A stretch of DNA of 64,000 nucleotides from Actinomadura sp. NBRC 104412 (lineage in GTDB: Bacteria; Actinomycetota; Actinomycetes; Streptosporangiales; Streptosporangiaceae): positions 62,001 through 126,000 of the forward strand of contig NZ_BSTM01000018.1 of the NCBI RefSeq assembly GCF_030269515.1, given 5' to 3'. Positions 34,023-42,239 of this stretch are shown here, piece after piece (position 1 is the stretch's first letter; every line of letters starts with the position of its first letter). Position numbers and translations under genes: made by a program. The notes beneath the pieces were generated by a model that saw only the letters and a program-made list of their open reading frames with translations, had not been told where the DNA came from and searched no databases.

Positions 34023-34049
34023 AGGCCCGTGGCGACGGGCCACGGGCCT
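34023..34049 (-). terminator. Terminator hairpin of dapD
   Basis: AGGCCCGTGGC and its complement form a perfect 11-pair stem around the loop GACGG. It lies 10 bases after the dapD stop on the minus strand. Confidence 0.75.
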
Positions 34050-34059
34050 TGGGGTCGGG

Positions 34060-34896
34060 TCAGGTGTTGATGCCGTGGTCGCGGAGGATCTCGTTGAGGG
34101 CGGTCTTGTCGTGGCGCTGGCCTTCTTCGAGGCGCTTGAGGACGAGCACCGCGGGGAGGCCGAACGTGCCGCCCTTGAACTCCTTGAAGCGGGTGCCGCC
34201 GACGGCCACGCACCAGTCGGGGATGCGGCCGCGGCTGATCTCCTCGCCCGTCTCCACGTCGATGACCGGCATGGTGGCGGTCAGGTTGGTGCCGGAGGCC
34301 AGCACGGCGCCGGTCCCCACCCGGGCGCCGTCCACGATCATGGACCGGCTGCCGATCATCGCCTCGTCCCCCACCACGACCGGGACGGCGTTGGGCGGCT
34401 CCAGCACGCCGCCGATGCCCACGCCGCCGGACAGGTGGACGTTCTTGCCGATCTGGGCGCACGACCCGACGGTGGCCCAGGTGTCGACCATCGTCCCGGA
34501 GTCGACGTAGGCGCCGATGTTGGTGAACGAGGGCATCAGCACCACGCCGGGCGCCAGGTGCGCGCCCCAGCGGGCGATCGCCCCCGGCACCACGCGGACG
34601 CCGTCCAGCCGGGTCTTCAGCGGGATGCGGTCGTGGTACTGGAAGTCGCCGACCTGGGAACGCACCATGCCGAGCACCTTGAAGCTCAGCAGGATCGCCC
34701 GCTTGGCGCGCTCGTCCACCACGACCTCGTCGGTCGCGGGATCGACGAACGCGACCCGGGCCTCGCCGGCGTCGAGCTGGTCCACGGCCGCGACGATGGC
34801 GGCGCGCGCGTCGGTGTCATCGGGCGACAGCTCGGCCCGGCGCTCCCAGAGCTCGTCGATGGTGCCGGAGATCGGGCTGGTGAACGTTTCGGTCAT
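34060..34896 (-). CDS. dapD: Tetrahydrodipicolinate N-succinyltransferase
   Basis: A 278-residue acyltransferase that succinylates tetrahydrodipicolinate in the diaminopimelate pathway. It has an N-terminal helical domain and a left-handed beta-helix of hexapeptide repeats (NIGAYVDSGTMVDTWATVGS, CAQIGKNVHLSGGVGIGGV). Length and motifs match the enterobacterial DapD type rather than the longer (~317 residues) mycobacterial/streptomycete enzyme. Start ATG at 34896. The substrate and product connect with dapC and dapE in this window. A terminator follows. Confidence 0.93.
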   Translation of the reverse strand: MTETFTSPISGTIDELWERRAELSPDDTDARAAIVAAVDQLDAGEARVAFVDPATDEVVVDERAKRAILLSFKVLGMVRSQVGDFQYHDRIPLKTRLDGVRVVPGAIARWGAHLAPGVVLMPSFTNIGAYVDSGTMVDTWATVGSCAQIGKNVHLSGGVGIGGVLEPPNAVPVVVGDEAMIGSRSMIVDGARVGTGAVLASGTNLTATMPVIDVETGEEISRGRIPDWCVAVGGTRFKEFKGGTFGLPAVLVLKRLEEGQRHDKTALNEILRDHGINT

Positions 34897-34941
34897 GGGC
34901 ACTGAGCTTATCCGGGCCCGTCTCCCGGTACCGTCGTCGGC

Positions 34942-35841
34942 GTGGCTGCATCGGCGAGGTTGAGCGGGCGACATCTCTGGCGGTGGACCGCCGTGGCGCT
35001 GGTGATCGTCGTGGCGATCGGTGTCGGCGTGTACGCCTTGCTGCACCGGGTCCGCCCGTTCGTCTACGGGTCGGGCTGCGCGGTGCGTACCACCCTCGGC
35101 ACCAAACCGCTCGACCTGGAGCAGGCCGCCAACTCCGCCACCATCGCCGCGGTGGCGTTCCGCAAGAACCTGCCCGAACGGGCCGCCGTCATCGCGTACG
35201 CGACCGCCCTACAGGAGTCGCACCTCCGGAACCTGCCGGGCGGCGACCGCGACTCGGTGGGCATGTTCCAGCAGCGCCCCTCGCAGGGCTGGGGCAGCCC
35301 GGAGAAGCTGCGCGACCCCGTCCAGTCCACGAGCAAGTTCTTCGACGCCCTGGTCAAGGTGAAGGACTACCTCGACCGCGACCTGCACGACGCGGCGCAG
35401 AAGGTGCAGCGCAGCGCGGACGGCACCGCCTACGCCCAGCACGAACCCGACGGGAAGATCCTGGCCCGCGCCTTCACGGGACGCCAGGGCGCCGCGGTCC
35501 ACTGCTGGTACCCGCCCGACGACAGGACCGCGCCCCGCCGTCCCGAGGCCCTGCGCGAGATGCGCCGCAACTTCGGCGCGCGCCTCCAGGTCGACTCGCC
35601 CCTGGCCATGCTCCGCACGAACGAGAACCGGGCGGTGACCGCCACCAAGCCCTCCGCGGACGCGGTCCGCGTCACCAGCACCCGGACCGGCTGGGCGGTC
35701 GCCCTGTGGGCCGTCACCCACGCCCAGCCGTACGGCCTCACCGAGATCCGCCACGCCCGCAAACGCTGGACCGCCGACAAGGGCCACGAAGGCTGGCAAG
35801 AGGACAAGACCGCCCCCACCGACCGCGTCCTGATCAAGTAG
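34942..35841 (+). CDS. Membrane-anchored protein with a lysozyme/transglycosylase-like core
   Basis: A 299-residue protein with one N-terminal membrane span (WTAVALVIVVAIGVGVYALL). The region from about 60 to 140 (AAVIAYATALQESHLRNLPGG, then DSVGMFQQRPSQGWG) resembles a goose-lysozyme/SLT core with a Glu in ALQES as the possible acid. Similar actinobacterial proteins are usually annotated only as hypothetical. The C-terminus (WAVTHAQPYGLTEIRHARKRWT) is another conserved block. It may trim peptidoglycan; activity is not shown. Start GTG at 34942, divergent from dapD. Confidence 0.72.
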   Translation: MAASARLSGRHLWRWTAVALVIVVAIGVGVYALLHRVRPFVYGSGCAVRTTLGTKPLDLEQAANSATIAAVAFRKNLPERAAVIAYATALQESHLRNLPGGDRDSVGMFQQRPSQGWGSPEKLRDPVQSTSKFFDALVKVKDYLDRDLHDAAQKVQRSADGTAYAQHEPDGKILARAFTGRQGAAVHCWYPPDDRTAPRRPEALREMRRNFGARLQVDSPLAMLRTNENRAVTATKPSADAVRVTSTRTGWAVALWAVTHAQPYGLTEIRHARKRWTADKGHEGWQEDKTAPTDRVLIK

Positions 35842-36047
35842 CCCCACCACCGGGCCAGGCGGGCCGGGTAGGTCTCGCGAACGCGAAGGGTTCGAGCGGT
35901 ATCACGTCCTCCAAGACTCGGAGTGGAAAAGCAAAGCCCCAGGCAATCCGTCAGGGGCAGGGCAGGTTCAGCACCCGCGCCGGAGGACGGGCACCATCTG
36001 GAAGCCGCATCGTCGCCCGGGTCTCCAGGAGGGGACGGGAGACGTCG

Positions 36048-36471
36048 TTAGCGTCGGTAGAAGTCGATGGAGGCGCATACCCATTCCGCGCCGGGTCCGG
36101 CCTGCTGGACCCAGGTCCTGTCAGAGAGCGCCCGGACCATGACCAAGCCCCAGCCGCCAAAGTCGAAGGACGGGGCCGCGTCGATGTCCGTGACGCTGGA
36201 CACGGGAAGCCGGTCACACAGTAAGCGGTGCGGCACTCCGTCCCTGACCGCGAAGCACAGATGCGGGTCGCGGCGCCCGGCGTACACGGTGACGACGGCC
36301 GGCCTTGATGGCGTTCGACATCAACTCGGTGATGATGGACCGCCCGGACTCCGCGTGCCGGTCCAAGCCGACCAAACGGAGGAACCCGGTCATCGCGTCC
36401 TGGGCGAGTCCCGCGGAGGCGTCACTGGCCAGCAGGTCTCTGGTCACGGCCGGGAAGTCCGTGCGCGCCAC
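36048..36471 (-). pseudogene. ATP-binding protein (anti-sigma/HATPase_c_2 type) with a frameshift
   Basis: The N-terminal half starts with GTG 36471 (ARTDFPAVTRDLLASD) and reaches the N-box ELMSNAIKAG. The C-terminal half is in another frame (VVTVYAGRRDPHLCFAVRDG...) and carries the G-box FDFGGWGLVMVRAL to a stop at 36048. Joining needs the removal of one base near 36291-36306, where the sequence is GGCCGGCC. The intact protein would be about 140 residues, a GHKL kinase of the kind paired with XRE/DUF397 proteins. It lies three bases after the next ATPase gene. Sequence error or true inactivation cannot be separated here. Confidence 0.7.
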
Positions 36472-36474
36472 GCC

Positions 36475-36846
36475 TCACACCACCTCGGCGAAGACGACCT
36501 TGCCCCCGGCCGACGGACGGGTGCCCCATCGGACGACCACGCCGGACAGCAGCAGAATCCCGCGGCCGGACTCGTCCGAATCGCCGGGGGCGCACAGGAC
36601 GGGCGGCCGCGGATCGGCGTCCCACACCTCGATGATCAATCGGACCGGGTCGTCCCCTGTCGGAAAGGCACGCAGGACGATGTCCTGCCGTTTGGACGAA
36701 TGCCGCCACGCATTGGTCACCAGCTCGCTGGCCACCAGCCGCGGGACGTAGTCGTCGAGGCCGTACCCGCCCGCCACACAGGCCACGAAATCCCGAGCCT
36801 CCTTGATCGCTTGCGGCAATGCTTTCAAAACAAGCAAATCGGACAT
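36475..36846 (-). CDS. ATP-binding protein (RsbW-like anti-sigma kinase)
   Basis: A 123-residue HATPase_c_2 protein. The N-box is SELVTNAWRHS, followed by IEVWDADPRPP (the D-x-G-like region) and ESGRGILLLSGVVVRWG (G-box region). Start ATG at 36846 (MSDLLVLKALPQ), with GGAAAGGAA upstream. Such short ATPases are abundant in actinomycetes beside XRE/DUF397 genes and may act as serine kinases or anti-sigma factors. It is divergent from the XRE gene at 36995 and is followed by a second, frameshifted ATPase. Confidence 0.85.
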   Translation of the reverse strand: MSDLLVLKALPQAIKEARDFVACVAGGYGLDDYVPRLVASELVTNAWRHSSKRQDIVLRAFPTGDDPVRLIIEVWDADPRPPVLCAPGDSDESGRGILLLSGVVVRWGTRPSAGGKVVFAEVV

Positions 36847-36994
36847 GAAGCGTTTCCTTTCCGCCGTTCTTGTGCTTACCCTGGCGCCAAGTGGGATTCT
36901 TGGTGAGAAACAACGAGCGCACCGGTTCAAAGTCCGGCCATCAATGGCGGACTCTGGTGATCTCTGGTCATCCACTGGTCATGAGGAGGATGCA

Positions 36995-37807
36995 GTGCCG
37001 CAACCCCCCAAGCAGCTGACCCCCAGCGACGGCGCGACACACCTGTTCGGATCCGAGGTCCGCCGCTACCGGATGATGATGGGCCTGTCCATCGCCCAGC
37101 TCGCGGAGCAGATCAACTACTCCCCCAGCTTCATCGGCGCGGTCGAACGCGCCGAATCCGGCTGCGAACGCGGCTTCGCCGTAGCCTGCGACCAGACCCT
37201 GGAAACCAGGGAGGCCCTGGCCCACCTATGGGACGGCCTGTTCTCCCGCCGCCCCGGCAACCCCGTCCCCGAGTGGTTCGTCGAGTGGCCGATCATCGAG
37301 GACGAGGCAGAAGCTCTCTGCGTCTACAATCCGTGTGTCGTGTACGGGCTGCTACAGACCGAGGAGTACGCGGAAATAGTCCTGTTCGGTGATCGCCCTC
37401 AGGTAGAGGCTCGCCTGGCCAGGCAAGCCGTTCTCACCAAAGCCGACGCTCCTCGTCTCGTTTACCTTCTCCCCGAACACGTGCTGTGGTACGACGTGGG
37501 TGGAGCGGGGGTGATGGGGCCTCAGCTCGACCGGCTCTGCGAGGCCGTCTCATCACGTCTCAGCGTCCAGGTCGTACCCAACGGCCAGTCTCACCCGGGC
37601 AACAAGGGGGAGTTCACTGTCGCCACGTTGCCCAGAGGAGCCGAAGTCGGCTATGTGGCGACAGCGGCTCGTGGCATGATCCTTGATGCGCACAAGGACA
37701 TCGCCACGATGAAGGACGACTTCTCGGCGATACGCGCGCATGCATTGCCCGTCGGGATGAGCATCGATCTCATCCAACGCACGAAAGAGGAACGTTGGAA
37801 AACTTGA
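36995..37807 (+). CDS. XRE family regulator with DUF5753 domain
   Basis: A 270-residue regulator. The N-terminal helix-turn-helix (SEVRRYRMMMGLSIAQLAEQIN, SPSFIGAVERAESG) is followed by the DUF5753 domain (EWPIIEDEAEALCVYNPCVVYGLLQTEEYA, VVPNGQSHPGNKGEFTVATL). GTG 36995 has GAGGAGG five bases before it. Such proteins act with DUF397 partners, and two DUF397 genes follow directly, the first overlapping the end of this gene. The target promoter and ligand are unknown; the divergent ATPase gene is a natural candidate. Confidence 0.92.
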   Translation: MPQPPKQLTPSDGATHLFGSEVRRYRMMMGLSIAQLAEQINYSPSFIGAVERAESGCERGFAVACDQTLETREALAHLWDGLFSRRPGNPVPEWFVEWPIIEDEAEALCVYNPCVVYGLLQTEEYAEIVLFGDRPQVEARLARQAVLTKADAPRLVYLLPEHVLWYDVGGAGVMGPQLDRLCEAVSSRLSVQVVPNGQSHPGNKGEFTVATLPRGAEVGYVATAARGMILDAHKDIATMKDDFSAIRAHALPVGMSIDLIQRTKEERWKT

Positions 37808-37971
37808 AGTGGCGGAAATCTAGCTACAGTGACAGCAGCGGCGGCCAGTGCGTGGAAGTCGCTGCCCTCCCGCACGGAATTGCTGTCCGCGACAGCAAGA
37901 ACCCGGATGGTGCGAAGTTGCGCTTGGACCGCGACGCATTCGCAGCTTTCCTGGCCCACGTCAGGAAGTAG
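37795..37971 (+). CDS. DUF397 small protein, first copy
   Basis: A 58-residue DUF397 protein. The start is a TTG at 37795 inside the end of the XRE gene, with GAGG four bases upstream. The sequence ENLKWRKSSYSDSSGGQCVE and VRDSKNPDGAKL is the family pattern, and the C-terminus is FAAFLAHVRK. DUF397 proteins are thought to be antagonists of the adjacent XRE regulators, as in BldB-like and WhiJ-like systems. The overlap (13 bases) suggests translational coupling and balanced amounts. Confidence 0.92.
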   Translation: MENLKWRKSSYSDSSGGQCVEVAALPHGIAVRDSKNPDGAKLRLDRDAFAAFLAHVRK

Positions 37972-38003
37972 CATCAGTCCCCCACCAACCGCAAGGAGGG
38001 GTT

Positions 38004-38181
38004 TTGAATCATACGGAGTGGCCGAAAGGCGAGCTACAGCGACGACTCTGGCGGAAGCTGCATTGAGATCGCGCGCACCGGAACTCAGGTCGCCGTGCGA
38101 GACAGCAAAGCCCCGAACGGGCCGCAGCCATCCTTCGGCAATAGCGAATTCGCAGCGCTCATAACTTACGCCAGAAAGTAA
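38004..38181 (+). pseudogene. DUF397 small protein, second copy, with a one-base frameshift
   Basis: Reading from TTG 38004 (GGAGG upstream), the sequence LNHTEW is followed by an extra C near 38022. Skipping it restores RKASYSDDSGGSCIEIARTG, QVAVRDSKAPNG and FAALITYARK, a full DUF397 protein of 58 residues ending at 38181. Without the correction the frame gives unrelated residues. The rest of the gene is well preserved, so either the loss is recent or the extra base is an error. A strong terminator follows 11 bases later. Confidence 0.72.
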
Positions 38182-38192
38182 CCCCCGTACAG

Positions 38193-38220
38193 AACACCCC
38201 CGGCCACCGTCGGGGGTGTT
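38193..38220 (+). terminator. Terminator after the XRE/DUF397 genes
   Basis: AACACCCCCG and CGGGGGTGTT form a perfect 10-pair stem with an eight-base loop, followed by ACCTGTTATATTA. It is the most classical terminator in the window. Confidence 0.85.
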
Positions 38221-38255
38221 ACCTGTTATATTACAAACCTCGCGTGCGGTCGTCA

Positions 38256-38545
38256 CATCCAACTCCCCCGTAACCGCCGTTGTAATCAACACCCGCCGCC
38301 ACTCCTCCAGCAACCCCAATTGCGAACGCAACACTTCCGCCGCATTTTCTATGCGGGATCGCATCGATATTTTTCTGCTACTGCCGTTGAACCTCACCGT
38401 CCATCAACGGCAGGGGCGTTGCCGCAATCTTCGCGGAGCTTGTAGTAGCAATGCCAACCTGGTTTGCAGTTTGCCTAAAGTTCGGACGGCCATGCAGCAA
38501 AGCCAGTACGGAGGCCAGATGATCTGGAAGGACATGTCAACGATC
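38256..38545 (-). pseudogene. Decayed C-terminal part of a type I restriction specificity subunit (HsdS)
   Basis: On the minus strand the frame ending near 38256 reads RIENAAEVLRSQLGLLEEWR, then RVLITTAVTGELDVTTAREV. This is the typical C-terminal coiled coil and tail of HsdS. Upstream, in another frame, LLHGRPNFRQTANQVG and AKIAATPLPLMDGEVQRQ, interrupted by a stop, match the end of a target recognition domain with the usual PLP segment. At least one frameshift and one stop separate the pieces, and the final stop is missing. Only the last third of the gene is left. Confidence 0.65.
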
Positions 38546-38689
38546 CGCCCTTAGCGTAAACGTATGATTCTGATGAATTGATGTTTGATACATCCGCCTC
38601 GAACCGACGTCGGGGAACCGGTCGTCGCGCAGGGAGCCGCCCCGAGCGGTCTAAATCACCCCGCGCCGCCGCTCGGCCGCCGCGCGCAA

Positions 38690-38868
38690 CCTGACGAGCT
38701 CCGGCGGCCCTCGGCTACGTCCTGCCCGACCCGGGCGCTTACGCCGTCGCCGCCGACGGACGGCAGCAGGTCACCGACGCCACAGGCCGGGTCGTACACC
38801 ACCCCGCTCGTGTCGCCGGCAAACCGGCGCATCTCAAGGGCTGCCATCTGCCTATCGGATACCGGCAT
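38690..38868 (-). pseudogene. Fragment of an N-6 adenine DNA methylase (HsdM-like)
   Basis: The minus strand gives MAALEMRRFAGDTSGVVYDP followed by ACGVGDLLPSVGGDG and ARVGQD. This is SAM motif I of type I-like N6 methylases (VYDPACGxGxLL) and the following strand with GQD. No methylase sequence is seen on either side, so about 60 residues remain. It is upstream of the hsdS fragment on the same strand, the normal order of hsdM and hsdS. The rest of 38222-38958 holds no intact gene. Confidence 0.6.
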
Positions 38869-38958
38869 TATCGCTCTACCGATCTTGCGTGCGGGCCACC
38901 GAACGTCACGTCACCGATAACAAAATCCCACACATGCGCAACCTGACAGGCGTCCCGG

Positions 38959-39501
38959 TCAGGCCCCCGACGGCCCTTCGCCCTGGGGAATATGCGGCTG
39001 AACGAGCGGACCGACCTCATCCCAGATGCTGGGCAGCCTTTCGTTAACTTCCTTGGCGTAGTCCATCGTCTCCTGTAGGAATGCGTCCAGACCCGCCTCG
39101 CCGACGATGCCCTCGTCACGTAGCCGTTCCAAAATGAAAAGCGTGGCGGATACCAAGGCATCCAGGTTCTTCGGGAGGAGGACCTGTTCCTCCAAGGGCA
39201 GATTGTCGAGGGCGTTACGGATCCAGTCCTCGGCGACCTTCGGGTCGAGCTCATCGCGGTCCTTGCCCATGGATATCCGCAGCTCCGCGACGAACTCGAT
39301 GATCGCATTGCGGGTGAACGACTCACCGAACCTCCGCCGCACCGCCACCGTGAAGGCCGAGATGAACAGCCACCACACCGCCTGCATCCGGGCATCCTCT
39401 GGATCGCCCTCCAAGGCGGCGAGCCCTTCCATGTCACCCACCATGAACCGCCGCAACAGCTCGAGATCTTCGTGCCGAAACTCGACCTTCGGAGGCTCCA
39501 T
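38959..39501 (-). CDS. Small helical protein, paralogue array member 1
   Basis: A 180-residue protein that I do not recognise. It shares a pattern with the two proteins upstream on the same strand: an LVSA/ISAF..RRRF helix, IIEFVAELRIS, DELDPKVAEDWIRNALDN, LFILERLRDEGI, and a C-terminal LDAFLQETMDYAKEV helix. It is acidic and has no membrane segment. ATG 39501 has GGAG five bases upstream. The order after a large membrane-anchored protein suggests a dedicated partner or immunity-type role, but nothing shows this directly. Confidence 0.72.
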   Translation of the reverse strand: MEPPKVEFRHEDLELLRRFMVGDMEGLAALEGDPEDARMQAVWWLFISAFTVAVRRRFGESFTRNAIIEFVAELRISMGKDRDELDPKVAEDWIRNALDNLPLEEQVLLPKNLDALVSATLFILERLRDEGIVGEAGLDAFLQETMDYAKEVNERLPSIWDEVGPLVQPHIPQGEGPSGA

Positions 39502-39583
39502 CACGTCTCCAACCCCTCACCGGCCGTCCTCGTTACTACCTTTCAGCAACGATTCGAGCGGCCATCCCAAAAGACAGCATCCA

Positions 39584-40036
39584 TCACATCTCCATCACGT
39601 CATCAGCGAGTTGCCTGGCCTCGTTAAGGAGAGATTCGAGCTCGGCATCACTCGCGAATTGCTCGTCGCGTACGAGGGCGACCAGCAACCACAGCTGCGT
39701 CTCGAAGATCACCCTTGCATCGATATCGTCGAGGTCGCCCTGATCGAGCGCACAGAAAAGAACACGTTCAGCGATCCTGGGATCAACCTCATCAGCGAAA
39801 GCATCGGACATCGATCGTGCGTGGGCAACGTAGGCCACAACCTCACTCCCAGGCACGTACTTGCCATTTCTGATGAACCGCTTCTCCGCCATCTCCAGCA
39901 GAGCCGCCGAAACAAGCGCCCCGTATCCGCGTGCCTGCTCTGCCGGATCCAGCTCATCGAGCAGGCGACCGTGCTCGTCACTTCGTCCCCTCAGAAGGGC
40001 AAGGAGGGCGTCATATTCCTTGTCCTTAACGGGCAC
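39584..40036 (-). CDS. Small helical protein, paralogue array member 2
   Basis: A 150-residue acidic protein, clearly paralogous to its neighbour at 40214: LDELDPAEQARGYGALVSA, EMAEKRFI, EVVAYVAHAR, DPRIAERVLFCALDQGDLDDID, and LVALVRDEQFASDAELESLL. GTG 40036 has GGGAGG four bases before it. No known domain is recognised. The 83 bases to member 1 and 178 bases to member 3 contain no other gene. Confidence 0.75.
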   Translation of the reverse strand: MPVKDKEYDALLALLRGRSDEHGRLLDELDPAEQARGYGALVSAALLEMAEKRFIRNGKYVPGSEVVAYVAHARSMSDAFADEVDPRIAERVLFCALDQGDLDDIDARVIFETQLWLLVALVRDEQFASDAELESLLNEARQLADDVMEM

Positions 40037-40213
40037 TGTCCCTCCCGGCCTTTTCTTGGTCCACCTGCAGAGAGCTTGGTCGTCCTAAGCGGTCACGCTC
40101 ACTACAACGATCGCAACAGCGTCATCGCCGGCTTGGAGCGGCTTATTGTCAGTACCAGGCATGTCGGTGGTGCCTTTTCTGCTCAGCCAGGGACTCGGCT
40201 CTCATTTTATAAT

Positions 40214-40666
40214 TTATTTTTCGGCCAACCAAATGTCGGCCGTTTTCCTGGCTCGCATGAGAAAGGTATCGAGCTCCTCGTCAGAGAACTGCTCGTCATG
40301 GACGAGCGACATCAGCAGATAGAACTGCGCCATGGCAACGTCATTATTGTCGATGTCGGCCAGCTCGGCCTTATCCAGCGCAGCCAACATGACGCGTTCG
40401 GCAATGCCGGGTTTGAGCCCCTCCGCGAAAGCCTCTGATTTCTGTCTTGCAAAAGCGACATAAGCGACAATATCGTCATCCGGTGCCGCCACGCCCTCAC
40501 GCATGAAGCGCTTGTCGATCAGCTCGAACACACCGGCGGCCACGAGTGCCGTGTAACCTCTCCCGACGTCGACAGGGCCCATCTCGTCGATCAGGCGACT
40601 GTGCTCCTCGCTCTGTCCGGTAAGCAGTGCCCTCACTGCCGCAACCTGCTTATCACTAACGGTCAT
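40214..40666 (-). CDS. Small helical protein, paralogue array member 3
   Basis: A 150-residue acidic protein related to member 2 over its whole length (IDEMGPVDVGRGYTALVAA, DIVAYVAFARQ, KPGIAERVMLAALDKAELAD, LMSLVHDEQFSDEELDTFL). The ATG at 40666 lies inside the last codons of the long disordered membrane protein gene, an 11-base overlap, so translation is coupled. AT-rich DNA follows its stop (ATTTTATAATTTATTTTT complement), in contrast to the GC-rich surroundings; this supports recent acquisition. Confidence 0.75.
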   Translation of the reverse strand: MTVSDKQVAAVRALLTGQSEEHSRLIDEMGPVDVGRGYTALVAAGVFELIDKRFMREGVAAPDDDIVAYVAFARQKSEAFAEGLKPGIAERVMLAALDKAELADIDNNDVAMAQFYLLMSLVHDEQFSDEELDTFLMRARKTADIWLAEK

Positions 40667-42239
40667 GACCACTTCCTATTTTTCGCCCAAGCATCCGCGC
40701 GCCCCGCCTCACACCCAAATACACCACCGCACCCGTCACTGCAAGCCCGACGGCGGCGTCTCCTAGCTTCCAGGGCTGATGATCAGCATCGCGCATCTGG
40801 CTGGTGTCGCGAACGGTGCTCGGCAAAACATCCTTGTTCGGGTTTGGATGGAAGATATCGCCAGCCTTGTTCCCACCCTTCTTGACCGCGTCGCTGATTC
40901 CCTCTGCTTGCTTGAAGAACTGGTGCCTCGCACGCCTGTCGCGGTCGGTCGTTTCTGGATCCGGCTCGGTGATGTCCGGTACGTCCTGTTCTTGATTGGG
41001 CTCGCGGGTGCCCTCTCGGGTGCGGTCATAGAGTTCTGGACGGCCGAAATCCTCCGTCCGTTGGGGTGGTTGCTCGCCCGGGCGGACCGCGAAGATCTCC
41101 CCTTGTCTCAGCAAGCGCCCGTCCGGACCGACGGGGGCAATGATGTTGGGAGGCCGGTCGGCAGTCGATGGAGGCGAGGGTTCTGCCGTCTGGTCCGGCT
41201 TTGGCTGATCTGTTTCTGCTGTGGACGAGTCGTTGCCGTGCTCGGCGGTCTCAGGGCGCTCGGCTTCGGGTGTGGACGGGGTGCGGTCCCTTTCCTGCTC
41301 GGCTGGGAATTCGACCTCCTTTGGTTCGGTTGATTCGTCGGGGCGCCGGACGGGAGTCGGGTCGACTCGATCGGTGGACGCGTCGGCGGCTGTGGCTTCG
41401 GGGAGTTGCCCTTCGAAGGGGACTTCGCCGTCCCTGCTCTGGTCGATGCGGGGAGCGGACGGGGGTTTCGCCTCGGCGGGCTCGGTTGTGGTGCGGTCGG
41501 AGGAATCCGGCGCTTCGCTGTTGGCGGTTTCCTGGCCTGGCTTGGGAGCGTCCGTGCCGGATTCGCTCGGCGGGGTTCTCCAACTGCCATCGTTGTCGCG
41601 CGTTCGATCTGCGGCTTGCGCCGGCTGGTCACGGGGGCCGTTGGAGGTCCGATCGGTCTTGTCGTCCGGTGGCTGACCGGATGGGTGTTCCGTGACCTCG
41701 CCGGGATGATCGTCGCGGTCGGCGGCGCTGGGCTCAGCGGACTGCGGCGGGGCCTGGCGGTCGAGCGGGTCGCGTTGGCGGTCGTCCCGGACCTCCCGGG
41801 ACGGTGTCTCGGTACGCGACCGTTCCTGCTCGCTCGTCTCGTCGTCCTGGACGGGGCCGGGGGTCTCCGTCCTGCGTTCGCCTGCGTTGGCGGCGATCCG
41901 GCGTGACTCCAGGCGGGATGGCTGGTTCGGCGAGCCGGGATTATCCGGAGGCGGCTCCCCACCACGTCGCCGCGAGCCGGCGGGCGCGTCGTTTGATCTG
42001 TCCGCCCTCTCCGGGCTGGTTCGCGCCTCCGTCGACTTCGCGTTCTTCTCGTCGTATTCCTTGCGTTCCTGGGCGTTGAGGCCGGCGTAGCGCTTGCTCT
42101 CCAGACGGGACGGCTGGTCGGGCGAACCGGGGTTGTCCCGAAGCTTTACGCCGCCGCCTTGCTGGTCGGCGGAACTGCCCTCCTGCTTGTCGGGCTTGTC
42201 AGGAGGCGGCTGGTTCGGATCGTTCCGATCAATCCCCAT
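40656..42239 (-). CDS. Long disordered protein with a C-terminal membrane segment
   Basis: A 527-residue protein dominated by Pro, Glu, Asp, Ser and Arg and predicted disordered for about 480 residues. It contains a repeated motif: NPGSPDQPSRLESKR early on and NPGSPNQPSRLESRR about 60 residues later. One membrane span is near the C-terminus (KLGDAAVGLAVTGAVVYLGV) followed by a basic tail, so it is tail-anchored. ATG 42239 has GGGGGAAG upstream. No toxin domain is recognised. It is the first gene of an operon with the three paralogous small proteins and may be their membrane partner. Confidence 0.75.
   Translation of the reverse strand: MGIDRNDPNQPPPDKPDKQEGSSADQQGGGVKLRDNPGSPDQPSRLESKRYAGLNAQERKEYDEKNAKSTEARTSPERADRSNDAPAGSRRRGGEPPPDNPGSPNQPSRLESRRIAANAGERRTETPGPVQDDETSEQERSRTETPSREVRDDRQRDPLDRQAPPQSAEPSAADRDDHPGEVTEHPSGQPPDDKTDRTSNGPRDQPAQAADRTRDNDGSWRTPPSESGTDAPKPGQETANSEAPDSSDRTTTEPAEAKPPSAPRIDQSRDGEVPFEGQLPEATAADASTDRVDPTPVRRPDESTEPKEVEFPAEQERDRTPSTPEAERPETAEHGNDSSTAETDQPKPDQTAEPSPPSTADRPPNIIAPVGPDGRLLRQGEIFAVRPGEQPPQRTEDFGRPELYDRTREGTREPNQEQDVPDITEPDPETTDRDRRARHQFFKQAEGISDAVKKGGNKAGDIFHPNPNKDVLPSTVRDTSQMRDADHQPWKLGDAAVGLAVTGAVVYLGVRRGARMLGRKIGSGHDR

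Noticed and set aside
37651..38397. One continuous 248-codon minus-strand frame
   Set aside because: Only its first 50 codons resemble HsdS; the rest runs through the terminator and two DUF397 genes on the other strand, so it was reported as a fragment only.
38585..38920. A 111-codon plus-strand frame
   Set aside because: It is opposite the methylase fragment and has no recognisable feature.
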